Origin: Opitutaceae bacterium
Lineage (GTDB): Bacteria; Verrucomicrobiota; Verrucomicrobiia; Opitutales; Opitutaceae
Assembly: GCA_016795545.1 (NCBI GenBank)
Contig: JAEUGX010000034.1
Location: forward strand, 1 to 64,000
Length of the DNA stretch: 64,000 nt
Direction of reading: 5' to 3'
The position numbers were made by a program, and so were the translations under genes. Under the pieces are notes generated by a model, which made no database searches, was not told where the DNA came from, and saw only the letters and a list, made by a program, of their open reading frames with translations. Positions within the stretch are counted from its first letter, which is position 1. Every line of letters starts with the position of its first letter. This document shows positions 56,726 through 64,000 of this stretch, piece after piece.

Positions 56726-57709
56726 ATGGGTTCCTCCTCCGACTTCTACGAGATCTTCGCCACCGAGCCGGGTGCCACCGCCGGGGTGTCCTTCGCCCGC
56801 TTCATGGAGCTGGCGATGTACCACCCGACCGCCGGTTATTACACGCGTTCCGCCCGGCGCGTGGGCCGCGATGACCAGGCCGATTTCTACACGGCCACGT
56901 CCTTCAGCCCCGTCTTCGGCGAGCTGGTCGCCGCCGCCGCCGCCGCGCTGGTCGCGCCGCGCCGCCCGGAGGAACTGACGTTCGTCGAGCTCGGTGCCGA
57001 ACCCGGCGGCGGCATCCTCCGCGACCAGCCGCACCCGTTCGCCTCCTACCGGACCATTTCCCTCGGCCAGCCCTTCGAGCTGCCGCCGGAGGCGGTCGTC
57101 TTTTCCAACGAGCTGTTCGACGCCCAGCCGTTTCATCGCGTCGTCTGGCGCGGCGGCTGGCGGGAGCTCGGCGTGGCCCTGCACGGCCGGCACCTGCGGC
57201 ACGTGGAGCTGCCCGCCCTCTCCCCCGAGCTCGCGGCCTGGGCGGACCGCCTGCCCAAGTCGGCCCCCGAAGGCTATCATATCGACCTGCCCCTGCGCAC
57301 GGTGCCGCTCCTGGAACGCATCGTTTCCCTGCCCTGGCGGGGACTGTTCCTCGCGTTCGACTACGGCAAGTCATGGCCGGACCTGGCCGAGAACCACCCG
57401 TCGGGCACCGGCCGCACCTACTACCGGCAGAAGATGGGCACCGATCTGCTCGCCCGTCCCGGACGGCAGGACCTGACCTGCCACATCTGCTGGGACTGGC
57501 TCGAGGACAGCCTGATCCGCTCCGGGTTCGGCGAACCCGTGGTCGAATCACAGGAAAGCTTCTTCGCCCGCCGGGCGGGCGAAAAGCTGGCGGCGATGAT
57601 GGCCGCCGAGGCCCGCTCGTTCAGCCCGCGCAAACGGATGCTCCTGCACCTGCTGCATCCGGCCAACATGGGGCAGAAGTTTCAGGCCCTCCATGCTTTA
57701 CGCAAATGA
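56726..57709 (+). CDS. MidA/NDUFAF7-like SAM-dependent methyltransferase
   Basis: A 327-residue protein of the MidA (Methyltransf_28/DUF185) family, whose characterised members methylate an Arg of a respiratory complex I subunit. It shows 'FARFMELAMYHPTAGYYTRSARR' and 'DFYTATSFSPVFGELVAAA' as in the family, motif I-like 'TFVELGAEPGGGIL', and 'VVFSNELFDAQPFHRVVW' near residue 130. The stretch between motif I and the SNE motif is only about 38 residues, shorter than usual, so part of the SAM-binding fold seems trimmed. C-terminal features include 'LFLAFDYGKSWPDLAENHPSGTGRTYYRQ'. Activity is therefore uncertain. Confidence 0.75.
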   Translation: MGSSSDFYEIFATEPGATAGVSFARFMELAMYHPTAGYYTRSARRVGRDDQADFYTATSFSPVFGELVAAAAAALVAPRRPEELTFVELGAEPGGGILRDQPHPFASYRTISLGQPFELPPEAVVFSNELFDAQPFHRVVWRGGWRELGVALHGRHLRHVELPALSPELAAWADRLPKSAPEGYHIDLPLRTVPLLERIVSLPWRGLFLAFDYGKSWPDLAENHPSGTGRTYYRQKMGTDLLARPGRQDLTCHICWDWLEDSLIRSGFGEPVVESQESFFARRAGEKLAAMMAAEARSFSPRKRMLLHLLHPANMGQKFQALHALRK

Positions 57710-57740
57710 TGTCCCGGCGTTCGCCTGAACCAAATTTCCC

Positions 57741-57768
57741 TTGCTAAGCGAACGGGCCGTCCTTTACT
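57741..57768 (+). promoter_or_regulatory. Putative rpmB promoter
   Basis: TTGCTA (57741-57746) and TTTACT (57763-57768) with a 16-nt spacer give 4/6 matches to each sigma-70 hexamer, about 30 nt before the rpmB start. Hexamer match only. Confidence 0.3.
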
Positions 57769-57794
57769 CACGACCCTTTAACTCAAGAAACACC

Positions 57795-58025
57795 ATGGCA
57801 CGAATTTGCGCAATCACCGGCAGGCGCCCCGTCAAGGGCAGCATCATCAACCGCAAGGGTCAGTCCAAGAAAAGCGGCGGCATCGGCACACACGTCACCA
57901 GCCTGACCCCGCGCAAGTTCCGTCCCAACCTGCAGTGGATCAAGGTCAAGCTGCCGAACGGCGGCACCAAGCGGATGTGGGTTTCGGTCAAGGCCATCAA
58001 GGCCGGCCTGGTTCAGAAAGCCTGA
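57795..58025 (+). CDS. rpmB: 50S ribosomal protein L28
   Basis: A 76-residue large-subunit protein from ATG 57795. It starts 'MARICAITGRRPVKGSIINRKG', the L28 pattern in which the N-terminal Cys may belong to a zinc-type variant without the full Cys set. The conserved 'RKFRPNLQWIKVKL' is also present, with a C-terminal 'VSVKAIKAGLVQKA'. A CTTTAAC motif lies 12 nt before the ATG. It is followed by an intrinsic terminator. Confidence 0.95.
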   Translation: MARICAITGRRPVKGSIINRKGQSKKSGGIGTHVTSLTPRKFRPNLQWIKVKLPNGGTKRMWVSVKAIKAGLVQKA

Positions 58026-58074
58026 CCCCATCGCTCAACGAGAGCATCCCCGGCGAGGCTGTCTCGCTGGCTCG

Positions 58075-58103
58075 ACCCGCAGCTTTCCCGCTGCGGGTTT
58101 TTT
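58075..58103 (+). terminator. Rho-independent terminator after rpmB
   Basis: An 8-bp stem (ACCCGCAG/CTGCGGGT) with an 8-nt loop is followed by a T run, 50 nt after the rpmB stop. Confidence 0.9.
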
Positions 58104-58150
58104 GCCGCCGGCCGCCCTGCCTCCGGGCTCACCGGAGCGGCAGGGGGGCG

Positions 58151-58432
58151 TCACGCGAGGAGGTCCTGGAACTCGCGGTGGCGTTCGATGAACTTCGCCA
58201 CGTAGGAGCAGGCGGGCACCACCCGCCTTCCAGCCAGCCGGGCGTCGGCCAGGGCCCGGCGCACGAGCTGCTCGGCGATGCCCCGTCCGCGCAGTTCGGG
58301 CGGCACGACGGTGTGGGTGAAAACCATGCGCGGCCCGTCGAGCTCGTATTCGGCGACCGACAGGTGCCCGTCGACCCGCGCCTCGTAGCGCGAGGCCGCC
58401 TCGTTGTGCTCCACCGGGATCGCCTCCGACAT
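58151..58432 (-). CDS. GNAT-family N-acetyltransferase (YjdJ-type, short)
   Basis: A 93-residue minimal GNAT domain. The sequence 'DGPRMVFTHTVVPPELRGRGIAEQLVRRALADAR' includes the acetyl-CoA pyrophosphate-binding R/Q-x-x-G-x-G/A loop (RGRGIA). 'LAGRRVVPACSYVAKFIERHREFQDLL' matches the C-terminal segment of the short Gcn5-related N-acetyltransferase group, which includes C-x-Y-V. Such proteins are about 90-100 residues, so it is full length. The substrate is unknown. It is convergent with rpmB. Confidence 0.88.
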   Translation of the reverse strand: MSEAIPVEHNEAASRYEARVDGHLSVAEYELDGPRMVFTHTVVPPELRGRGIAEQLVRRALADARLAGRRVVPACSYVAKFIERHREFQDLLA

Positions 58433-58484
58433 GCCCCAACCCCTAGCTTCTCCCCGGCCGCGTGCAAGCGCGCAGGCCGGCGGA

Positions 58485-60077
58485 TCAAGAGGGCGGCCGG
58501 CCGCGCAGCTTCGCCGTCATCCGGCCGAGCACCGCTTCCAACTCCTGGCGGCCTTCGATCTTCCAGGCCCAGAGCAGCAGGCCGTAGCAGCCCGCGGCCA
58601 GCGGGATCAGCGTCACGACGACCAGCAGGTCGCGGCCCTTGGCCGGCAGCGGCAGAAACAGCGCGAGCCTCTCCCCACCCCAGACCACCAGGCCCATGAC
58701 CAGGGTCGCCGCCAGGATCTTGCCCAGGCTCGGCAGGAGCGGCGCGAGGTGCAGGCCGCTCAGCCGGCGGGAAAGCCGCGTCTGGAGGTACCAGGCCTGG
58801 GCCAGCACCGCGAGGTTGCTGGCGAGGGCGAGGCCCACGGTGGACAGGGTGCGCATGAGCGCGACGCTGAGGACCAGGTTGACGACAAAGCTGAGCGCGG
58901 CCGCGCGGACCGGCGTCGCCGTGTCCTTGAGCGAGTAGAATCCGCGCAAGGCCAGGGTCGTGAACGAAAGGAACGGCAGGCCCAGGGCGTACACGACCAG
59001 GATCGGGGCCATCAGCCGCGTGTCGCTGGCGTGGAAGGCCCCGCGCTCGAACAGGAGCCGGATGATCGGCTCCGAGAGCAACGCCAGCCCGGCCGCCGCC
59101 GGCACGTTGACCACCAGCACCAGGCGGAGGCCCTTGTGGTAGTCGGCCGCCAGCGCCTGCCAGTCCGAGCGCGCGGCATGGCGGGCGATGAGCGGGAACA
59201 CCACCGTGGCGATCGCGGCGGTGAAGACGCCGATCGGCAGCTCCATCACGCGGTTGGCCAGGTTGAGCACCGACGCGGCGTTGTCATTGAGCGAAAGCCC
59301 GATGAACCGGGAGATCGAGATGTTGACCAGGTAAATGGCCGAGCCGATGACCGTCGGGCCCATCAGCCGCATGATGTCGCGCACCCGGTCGTCCGGCCGC
59401 AGGTCGAACCGCGGCCGCCATCCTTCGCGCCACAGCACGCCCGCCGGCACCAGCATCTGCAGGCCGCCGCCGAGGAGGACGCCGGCGCACAGCAGGTTCA
59501 TCCGCTGCGGCGCGTCCCACGCCCACCAGCCGCCCAGCCCGAGCGCGGCGAGGCACGCCAGGTTCAGCCAGACCGGCGACAACGCCGGCTCGGTGAACCG
59601 CCCCAGCACCTGGCAGGCCGCGCTGAACACGGCGGCCAGGCAGACCAGGATCATGTAGGGAAACAGCATCACCGCCAGGTCCGCGCCCAGCAGCAGGCGC
59701 TGCAGGGTGGCGTCCGCCACCCCCGGAGCGAGCCCGAGCAGCGGACGGGCGTTCATCAGCACCAGCGTGGCCAGCCCGACCAGCAGCACCGTCGCCACCA
59801 GCAGCCAACTGGCCACCTTGCTGACCAGCGCAAAGGCGGCGGGACGGTGCCGGTGCTCGAGCTCGTGACTCATCGTCGGCACGAACGCCGCCGTCAAGGC
59901 GCCCTCGCCCAGCAGGCGGCGGAAAAGGTTCGGCAGCGTGAAGGCCGACACGAAGGCCGAGTTGAGGGCGCTCGTGCCGAACGCCGCCGCGATGAAGATC
60001 TCCCGGACCAGCCCGAGCACCCGCGAGGCGACGGTGACCGTGGCGACGACGCCGATGTTTTTCAGGCTTTTCGACAT
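58485..60077 (-). CDS. murJ: Lipid II flippase MurJ
   Basis: A 530-residue MOP-superfamily flippase that moves lipid II across the inner membrane for peptidoglycan synthesis. It starts 'MSKSLKNIGVVATVTVASRVLGLVREIFIAAAFG', a typical MurJ TM1 with the essential Arg residues. 'NLFRRLLGEGALTAAFVPTMS' is the family's hallmark segment. About 14 hydrophobic segments follow, with 'TVIGSAIYLVNISISRFIGL' and 'LPIGVFTAAIATVVFPLIARHAA' as conserved cores. It appears monocistronic, with the next gene upstream (60184-60876) on the same strand 106 nt away. Confidence 0.96.
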   Translation of the reverse strand: MSKSLKNIGVVATVTVASRVLGLVREIFIAAAFGTSALNSAFVSAFTLPNLFRRLLGEGALTAAFVPTMSHELEHRHRPAAFALVSKVASWLLVATVLLVGLATLVLMNARPLLGLAPGVADATLQRLLLGADLAVMLFPYMILVCLAAVFSAACQVLGRFTEPALSPVWLNLACLAALGLGGWWAWDAPQRMNLLCAGVLLGGGLQMLVPAGVLWREGWRPRFDLRPDDRVRDIMRLMGPTVIGSAIYLVNISISRFIGLSLNDNAASVLNLANRVMELPIGVFTAAIATVVFPLIARHAARSDWQALAADYHKGLRLVLVVNVPAAAGLALLSEPIIRLLFERGAFHASDTRLMAPILVVYALGLPFLSFTTLALRGFYSLKDTATPVRAAALSFVVNLVLSVALMRTLSTVGLALASNLAVLAQAWYLQTRLSRRLSGLHLAPLLPSLGKILAATLVMGLVVWGGERLALFLPLPAKGRDLLVVVTLIPLAAGCYGLLLWAWKIEGRQELEAVLGRMTAKLRGRPPS

Positions 60078-60183
60078 GGCGGCACGCGGGGGGTCGCCCG
60101 GGGCTCTCCGGCGGCCGGGCCCGATTCCGCCCGGGCACCGGCGGCGCGAAGGAGGTTGGGGGGCGCGCGCAGAATGGCCGGGA

Positions 60184-60876
60184 CTACTGCACCGAAAGCT
60201 TGAGCGCTCCGCCCTCGATCGCCACGTCGCTGAGCTTCGCCCACGCCGCCCGGACGTCGTCCGGGATCTTCTCCCGGTCGGTCAGGTGGTTGACAAGCCA
60301 GCCGGGCACCGCCGGCAGCAGATGGAGCGGGCAGGAGCCGAGGTAGACGGTCTCGGGCTTGAAGACGAAGCGCTCGCCGGAGCGGACAATGACGCCGGTG
60401 GCCTGCACGGTGACGTCCTTCATGACGCCGTACCAGTTGAGCGTGCACTTCAGGCCCACCTGGATCTTGCCGTCGACGATGCGGAAGTTCGGCTTGCCGG
60501 GAATAAAGATCCCCTCCGGGGCCTTGGCCGGCTCGGGCGCGCCGGCCTTGGGCGTGCCGCCGCCGACATCCTGCACCTTGAGCGTGGCGCCCCAGGCGTT
60601 CAGCTCGTCCTCCACCACCTGCACGCTGGCGCCGGCGAGGAACTGCTTGTGTTTGGCCTGCCAGGTCCGGCTCTTCGCGTTGCTCTCGGCGCCGGGGAGA
60701 TAGTAGATCATGCCGCGCGCCGGCTCCTTGGGCATCTCGCGCACCAGGGTGACGGGCTTGAACACCAGGTAGACGCAGGCGCCGACGACGCCGACGACGA
60801 AGCCCAGGATCGCGCCCAGGATGACTTCCGTGATGCTGGGGCCGTAGAGCGCTTTCTCGATTTTTTTGTCAGCCAT
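60184..60876 (-). CDS. Membrane-anchored hypothetical protein
   Basis: A 230-residue protein. A short cytoplasmic N-terminus (MADKKIEKALYGPSI) and one TM helix (~17-38, EVILGAILGFVVGVVGACVYLV) are followed by a periplasmic beta-rich domain including 'IPGKPNFRIVDGKIQVGLKCTLNWYG' and 'DVTVQATGVIVRSGERFVF', and a C-terminal helix-turn with 'WAKLSDVAIEGGALKLSVQ'. I do not recognise the family. It lies 12 nt downstream of the zinc-ribbon gene, so they are likely co-transcribed. Confidence 0.7.
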   Translation of the reverse strand: MADKKIEKALYGPSITEVILGAILGFVVGVVGACVYLVFKPVTLVREMPKEPARGMIYYLPGAESNAKSRTWQAKHKQFLAGASVQVVEDELNAWGATLKVQDVGGGTPKAGAPEPAKAPEGIFIPGKPNFRIVDGKIQVGLKCTLNWYGVMKDVTVQATGVIVRSGERFVFKPETVYLGSCPLHLLPAVPGWLVNHLTDREKIPDDVRAAWAKLSDVAIEGGALKLSVQ

Positions 60877-60888
60877 GGCGATAAGGGG

Positions 60889-61155
60889 TTATTTGGCCGC
60901 CGCGGGCGCGGCGGGTTTGCTTTCGGCCTTCGGGGCCGGCTTGGCCTCGCCGCCCTCGGACTTGGCCGGCTTTTTCTTGTAATCGGTGATGTAGAAGCCC
61001 GAGCCCTTGAAGATCAGCCCGGCTCCGCCGCCCACCTTGCGCTTGAGCGCCCGCCGCTTGCAGGCGGGACAAAGCTTGAGCGGCTCGTCTTTCATCGACT
61101 GGAAGGCCTCCATCTCGTGGCCACATTTCGCGCAGACGTATTCGTAGGTGGGCAT
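60889..61155 (-). CDS. FmdB-family zinc-ribbon protein
   Basis: An 88-residue regulator-like protein of the FmdB/CxxC_CXXC_SSSS family. 'MPTYEYVCAKCGHEMEAFQSMKD' and 'LKLCPACKRRALKRKVGGGAG' provide four cysteines for one zinc. 'LIFKGSGFYITDYKKK' is the family's conserved ending. An extra Ala/Pro/Lys tail follows (~60-88). The function of these proteins is not established. It starts at ATG 61155 and is followed 12 nt downstream by the membrane-anchored unknown. Confidence 0.9.
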   Translation of the reverse strand: MPTYEYVCAKCGHEMEAFQSMKDEPLKLCPACKRRALKRKVGGGAGLIFKGSGFYITDYKKKPAKSEGGEAKPAPKAESKPAAPAAAK

Positions 61156-61276
61156 GGCGATAAGCTGGCCCTGATATGATTCGTGGCGCTCGCCTTGGCG
61201 AGCCTGTTCTGGGTCCGGCGCACAACAAAGCGTTTGCCAACAGCCGCATGCACGGGAGAATTCCGCCTCCCGCCGC

Positions 61277-62161
61277 ATGGATTTTACCGCCCAGTTACAG
61301 GCCTACCGGAACCGGGTCGAGCGCGGCCTCGCCGACCTCGTTCCGCCCGCCGCCACCCGCCCGGCCCGGCTCCACGCGGCCATGCGCTACAGCCTCGAGG
61401 CCGGCGGCAAGCGCCTCCGCCCCGTCCTCGTCCTCGCGGCCGCCGACCTGTTCGGCGCCCGGGAAGCGGACGCCCTGCCGGCCGCGGTGGCGATCGAATG
61501 CCTGCACACCTACTCGCTCATCCACGACGACCTGCCGTGCATGGACAACGACGACCTGCGCCGCGGCCGGCCCACCGCGCACCGGCAGTTCGACGAGGCC
61601 ACCGCCCTGCTGGCCGGCGACGCGCTGCTCACCCTGGCGTTCCAGCTGGTGGCCCGCCACTACGCCGCCCTGCCTGCCGTGTGCGCCGCGCTCACCCGCG
61701 AGATCGCCGACGCCGCCGGCAGCGAACAGCTGATCGGCGGGCAGATGGAGGACCTCCTGGCCGAAAGCCGAGCCGACGCCACCGCGGCCGAGCTGGAATT
61801 CATCCACCTCAACAAGACGGCCGCCATGCTCCGCGCCGCGCTGGCCGCCGGCGGACTCTGCGCCGGCGCCGGACCGGCCGAGCTGGAATTGCTCCGCCGC
61901 GCCGGCCGGCACCTCGGCCTGGCTTTCCAGATCGTGGATGACATCCTCGACGCCACCGCCGACAGCGCCACGCTGGGCAAGACCGCGGGCAAGGACGCCC
62001 GGGCCGGCAAGACCACCTACGTGAAGGTGCACGGCCTCGCCGCCTCGCGCGGCCATGCCCGCGCGCAGTCCGAGGCCGCCATCGCCGCCCTGCGCGCGCT
62101 GCCGGGCGACACCGCCTTCCTCGTCGCCCTGGTGGAGAACATGGCCGTCCGCGCCAGCTGA
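61277..62161 (+). CDS. ispA: Polyprenyl (farnesyl) diphosphate synthase
   Basis: A 294-residue trans-isoprenyl diphosphate synthase that condenses isopentenyl diphosphate with allylic diphosphates. 'LEAGGKRLRPVLVLAA' carries the substrate-binding GGKR. First Asp-rich motif 'HDDLPCMDNDDLRRGRP' (D84, D85 and D90 with the two-residue insertion typical of bacterial FPP/GGPP synthases). Second Asp-rich motif 'FQIVDDILDATADSATLGKTAGKD'. Length and FARM pattern suit short-chain (C15-C20) products; chain length is not certain. It is convergent with tpiA (22 nt between stops). Confidence 0.93.
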   Translation: MDFTAQLQAYRNRVERGLADLVPPAATRPARLHAAMRYSLEAGGKRLRPVLVLAAADLFGAREADALPAAVAIECLHTYSLIHDDLPCMDNDDLRRGRPTAHRQFDEATALLAGDALLTLAFQLVARHYAALPAVCAALTREIADAAGSEQLIGGQMEDLLAESRADATAAELEFIHLNKTAAMLRAALAAGGLCAGAGPAELELLRRAGRHLGLAFQIVDDILDATADSATLGKTAGKDARAGKTTYVKVHGLAASRGHARAQSEAAIAALRALPGDTAFLVALVENMAVRAS

Positions 62162-62183
62162 TCCGGCCCGCCCCGCCGTCGCG

Positions 62184-62951
62184 TCAGTTCGCGGCGTCGG
62201 CGGCCTTGACCAGATCGATGAACGAACGCGCCTCCAGCGAGGCGCCGCCGATCAGCCCGCCGTCGATGTCCTTCTCGGCCAGCAGCTCGGAGGCGTTGCC
62301 CGGCTTCATGGACCCGCCGTAGAGGATGCGCACCTTCTGCGCCAGCGGGGCGCCGTAAAGCTTGGTCAGCAGGTCGCGGATGAAAGCGTGCACCTCCTGC
62401 GCCTGCGCCGTCGTGGCGACCCGGCCCGTGCCGATGGCCCAGACCGGCTCGTAGGCGATGATCACCGTGGTGATCTGCTGCTTGGTGACGCCCGCCAGCG
62501 CGCCCTCCACGTGCCGCTGCACCACCGCCAGCGTCGAGCCCGTCTCGCGCTCGGCCAGCGTCTCGCCGACGCACACGATCGGCTTCAGTTGGTTGGCCAG
62601 GGCCGCCAGCACCTTCCGGTTGATGAAGGCGTCCGTCTCGCCGCAATACGTCCGCCGCTCGCTGTGCCCGAGGATGACGTGCGTCGCGTACAGGGTGCGC
62701 AGCATCTCGGCGGAGATCTCCCCCGTGAAGGCGCCGTTCTTCTCCGGGTGCATGTTCTGCGCCCCCAGCTTGATGGCTTGGCCTTCCAGCACCCGGCCGA
62801 CGCTCTCCAGCGCCGTGAACGGCGGGCAGAGGACGATGTCGACCGACGTCACGCGGCCGATCTCCGCCACGATGTCCCGGGCGAGGATCGCGCCGTCGCC
62901 GGCCGTCTTGTTCATCTTCCAGTTGCCGGCGATGACTTTCTTGCGGATCAT
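62184..62951 (-). CDS. tpiA: Triosephosphate isomerase
   Basis: A glycolytic enzyme interconverting dihydroxyacetone phosphate and glyceraldehyde-3-phosphate; 255 residues from ATG 62951. Catalytic residues are K12 (AGNWKMNKT), H96 (ILGHSERRTY) and E168 (IAYEPVWAIGTG). The phosphate-gripping loop 6 is AIGTG-x-x-A and loop 7 is 'ILYGGSMKPGNA'. It lies 52 nt downstream of pgk on the same strand, the common pgk-tpiA arrangement. Confidence 0.98.
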   Translation of the reverse strand: MIRKKVIAGNWKMNKTAGDGAILARDIVAEIGRVTSVDIVLCPPFTALESVGRVLEGQAIKLGAQNMHPEKNGAFTGEISAEMLRTLYATHVILGHSERRTYCGETDAFINRKVLAALANQLKPIVCVGETLAERETGSTLAVVQRHVEGALAGVTKQQITTVIIAYEPVWAIGTGRVATTAQAQEVHAFIRDLLTKLYGAPLAQKVRILYGGSMKPGNASELLAEKDIDGGLIGGASLEARSFIDLVKAADAAN

Positions 62952-63003
62952 GGGCAGCAAGTAGCGGGAAGGGGGCGCGGGTAGCGAGGAGAATTTTTTC
63001 CGC

Positions 63004-64000
63004 TCAGCTCTCGAGGAAGGCCACGCCCGGCAGCACCTTGCCCTCGAGGTACTCGAGGCTGGCGCCGCCGCCGGTGGAGCAGTGCGTGACCTTGTCGGCC
63101 ACCTTGAACTTCTTCGCCGCCGTGGCCGTGTCGCCGCCGCCGACGACGGTCGTGGCGCCGCGCGCCGTCGCGGCCGCGACGGCCTCGGCCATGGCCCGGG
63201 TCGACCCGGCGAACTTCTCGAACTCGAAGACGCCCGACGGGCCGTTCCAGACGATCGTCCGGGCGCGGCCGATGGCCTCGGTGAAGAGCGCGATCGAGCG
63301 CGGCCCGCCGTCGAGCCCCATCCAGCCGGCCGGGATGCCGGAGGCGTCGGTCGCGTCGCGCGTGTTCGCCTGGGCGTCGAAACGGTCCGCGCAAACGTAG
63401 TCGACCGGCAGGATCAGCCTCACCCCGCGGGCCTGCGCCTTGGCCACCAGCTCGGGCACCAGCTTGGCGCCCTCCGCGTCAAAGAGGCTGGCGCCGATCT
63501 CCATGCCCTGCGTGACCTTCTTGAAGGTGAACGCCATGCCGCCGCCGATGATGATCTCGTCGGCCCGCTCGATCAGGTTCCGGATGAGCGGGATCTTGTC
63601 GGCGATCTTGGCCCCGCCGAGGATCGCCAGGAGCGGCCGCTGCGGGTGCTCCAGCACCGCCGCGAAGGCCTTGAGCTCCGCCTCCATCAGGAAGCCGGCC
63701 GCCTTCTGCGGCAGGCTGACGCCCACCATCGACGAATGCGCCCGGTGCGCGGTGCCGAAGGCGTCGTTGACGAACACGTCGCCCAGCCGCGACAGCGACG
63801 CGCGGAACGCCGCCACCGCCGCCGGGTCGGCTTTCCGCGAGGTGCCGTCCTCGAGCTTCACCTTCCCCTCCTCCTCCAGGTGGAAGCGGAGGTTCTCGAG
63901 CAGCAGCACCTCGCCCGGCCGGAGCGCCGTCGCCTGCGCCTCGACCGCCGGCCCGACGCAGTCCTCGGCGAAGGCCACCGGGCGGCCGAGCAGGCGCTCG
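63004..64000 (-). CDS. pgk: Phosphoglycerate kinase (partial, N-terminus beyond window)
   Basis: A glycolytic kinase that makes ATP from 1,3-bisphosphoglycerate. About 332 C-terminal residues are visible; the N-terminal ~60-80 residues lie past the window end. Visible motifs include '[15 protein letters not shown]', '[19 protein letters not shown]', '[20 protein letters not shown]', '[12 protein letters not shown]', '[20 protein letters not shown]', and the C-terminal nucleotide loop '[14 protein letters not shown]' with '[26 protein letters not shown]'. It is co-directional with tpiA. Confidence 0.97.
   Translation of the reverse strand, partial: ERLLGRPVAFAEDCVGPAVEAQATALRPGEVLLLENLRFHLEEEGKVKLEDGTSRKADPAAVAAFRASLSRLGDVFVNDAFGTAHRAHSSMVGVSLPQKAAGFLMEAELKAFAAVLEHPQRPLLAILGGAKIADKIPLIRNLIERADEIIIGGGMAFTFKKVTQGMEIGASLFDAEGAKLVPELVAKAQARGVRLILPVDYVCADRFDAQANTRDATDASGIPAGWMGLDGGPRSIALFTEAIGRARTIVWNGPSGVFEFEKFAGSTRAMAEAVAAATARGATTVVGGGDTATAAKKFKVADKVTHCSTGGGASLEYLEGKVLPGVAFLES

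Overview
The window is a high-GC (about two-thirds G+C by eye) stretch of a Gram-negative chromosome. Outer-membrane systems are present: a type II secretion system, ExbB/ExbD/TonB-type energisation and a TorF-like porin. Gene content and architecture suggest Verrucomicrobiota, probably an Opitutaceae-like organism: GatCAB next to PilZ-like proteins, a 1953-residue tandem UvrA, thrombospondin-type-3 secreted proteins, a type II system split into two convergent operons, and few recognisable Shine-Dalgarno sequences. That placement is inferred from gene content; no rRNA gene is present to test it.

Layout. 1-1.8 kb is a lower-GC mobile-element remnant: a C-terminal tyrosine-recombinase fragment, a DUF4279-type gene and small orphans, abutting the 3' end of tRNA-Pro. 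1.8-3.05 kb holds tRNA-Pro, tRNA-Arg and tRNA-Ala; two of them carry the same ~70-bp palindromic repeat fused to their CCA ends. 3.0-5.5 kb has a DUF374 acyltransferase, small unknowns and a rhombosortase. 5.8-16.5 kb is the type II secretion locus: gspD-E-F on + converging on a tightly overlapping minus-strand gspC-like-G-H-I-J-K-L-M operon. 17.6-25.7 kb is visibly less GC-rich and carries a Gfo/Idh/MocA oxidoreductase and three secreted proteins. 25.8-29.7 kb is a VWA protein-histidine kinase-response regulator cassette. 30.1-35.2 kb is gatCAB flanked by two paralogous PilZ-like genes. 35.2-39.65 kb is rpmI-rplT-pheS-pheT (minus). 39.9-41.4 kb is a secreted M20 amidohydrolase. 41.7-42.1 kb holds tRNA-Lys, tRNA-Thr and tRNA-Gln. 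42.4-47.2 kb is an exbB-exbD-exbD-tonB-TPR-coiled-coil-coiled-coil operon ending at a strong terminator. 47.5-48.3 kb is a TorF-like porin. 48.4-54.2 kb is the giant UvrA. 54.4-64 kb is housekeeping: tsaD, ctpA, a MidA-like methyltransferase, rpmB, a GNAT protein, murJ, a membrane-anchored unknown, an FmdB zinc ribbon, a polyprenyl synthase, tpiA and a partial pgk.

Functional threads. Envelope traffic dominates: type II secretion with a neighbouring rhombosortase, a Ton-like energiser with three uncharacterised accessory proteins, a porin, MurJ, and several large secreted Ca-binding-repeat proteins that could be exported by the secretion system (inference). The candidate for an under-described system is the 42.4-47.2 kb Exb/Ton operon, whose TPR protein and pair of paralogous membrane-anchored coiled-coil proteins have no assigned role. 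The tandem UvrA, the tRNA-CCA-fused repeat and the PilZ pair around gatCAB also merit a second look.
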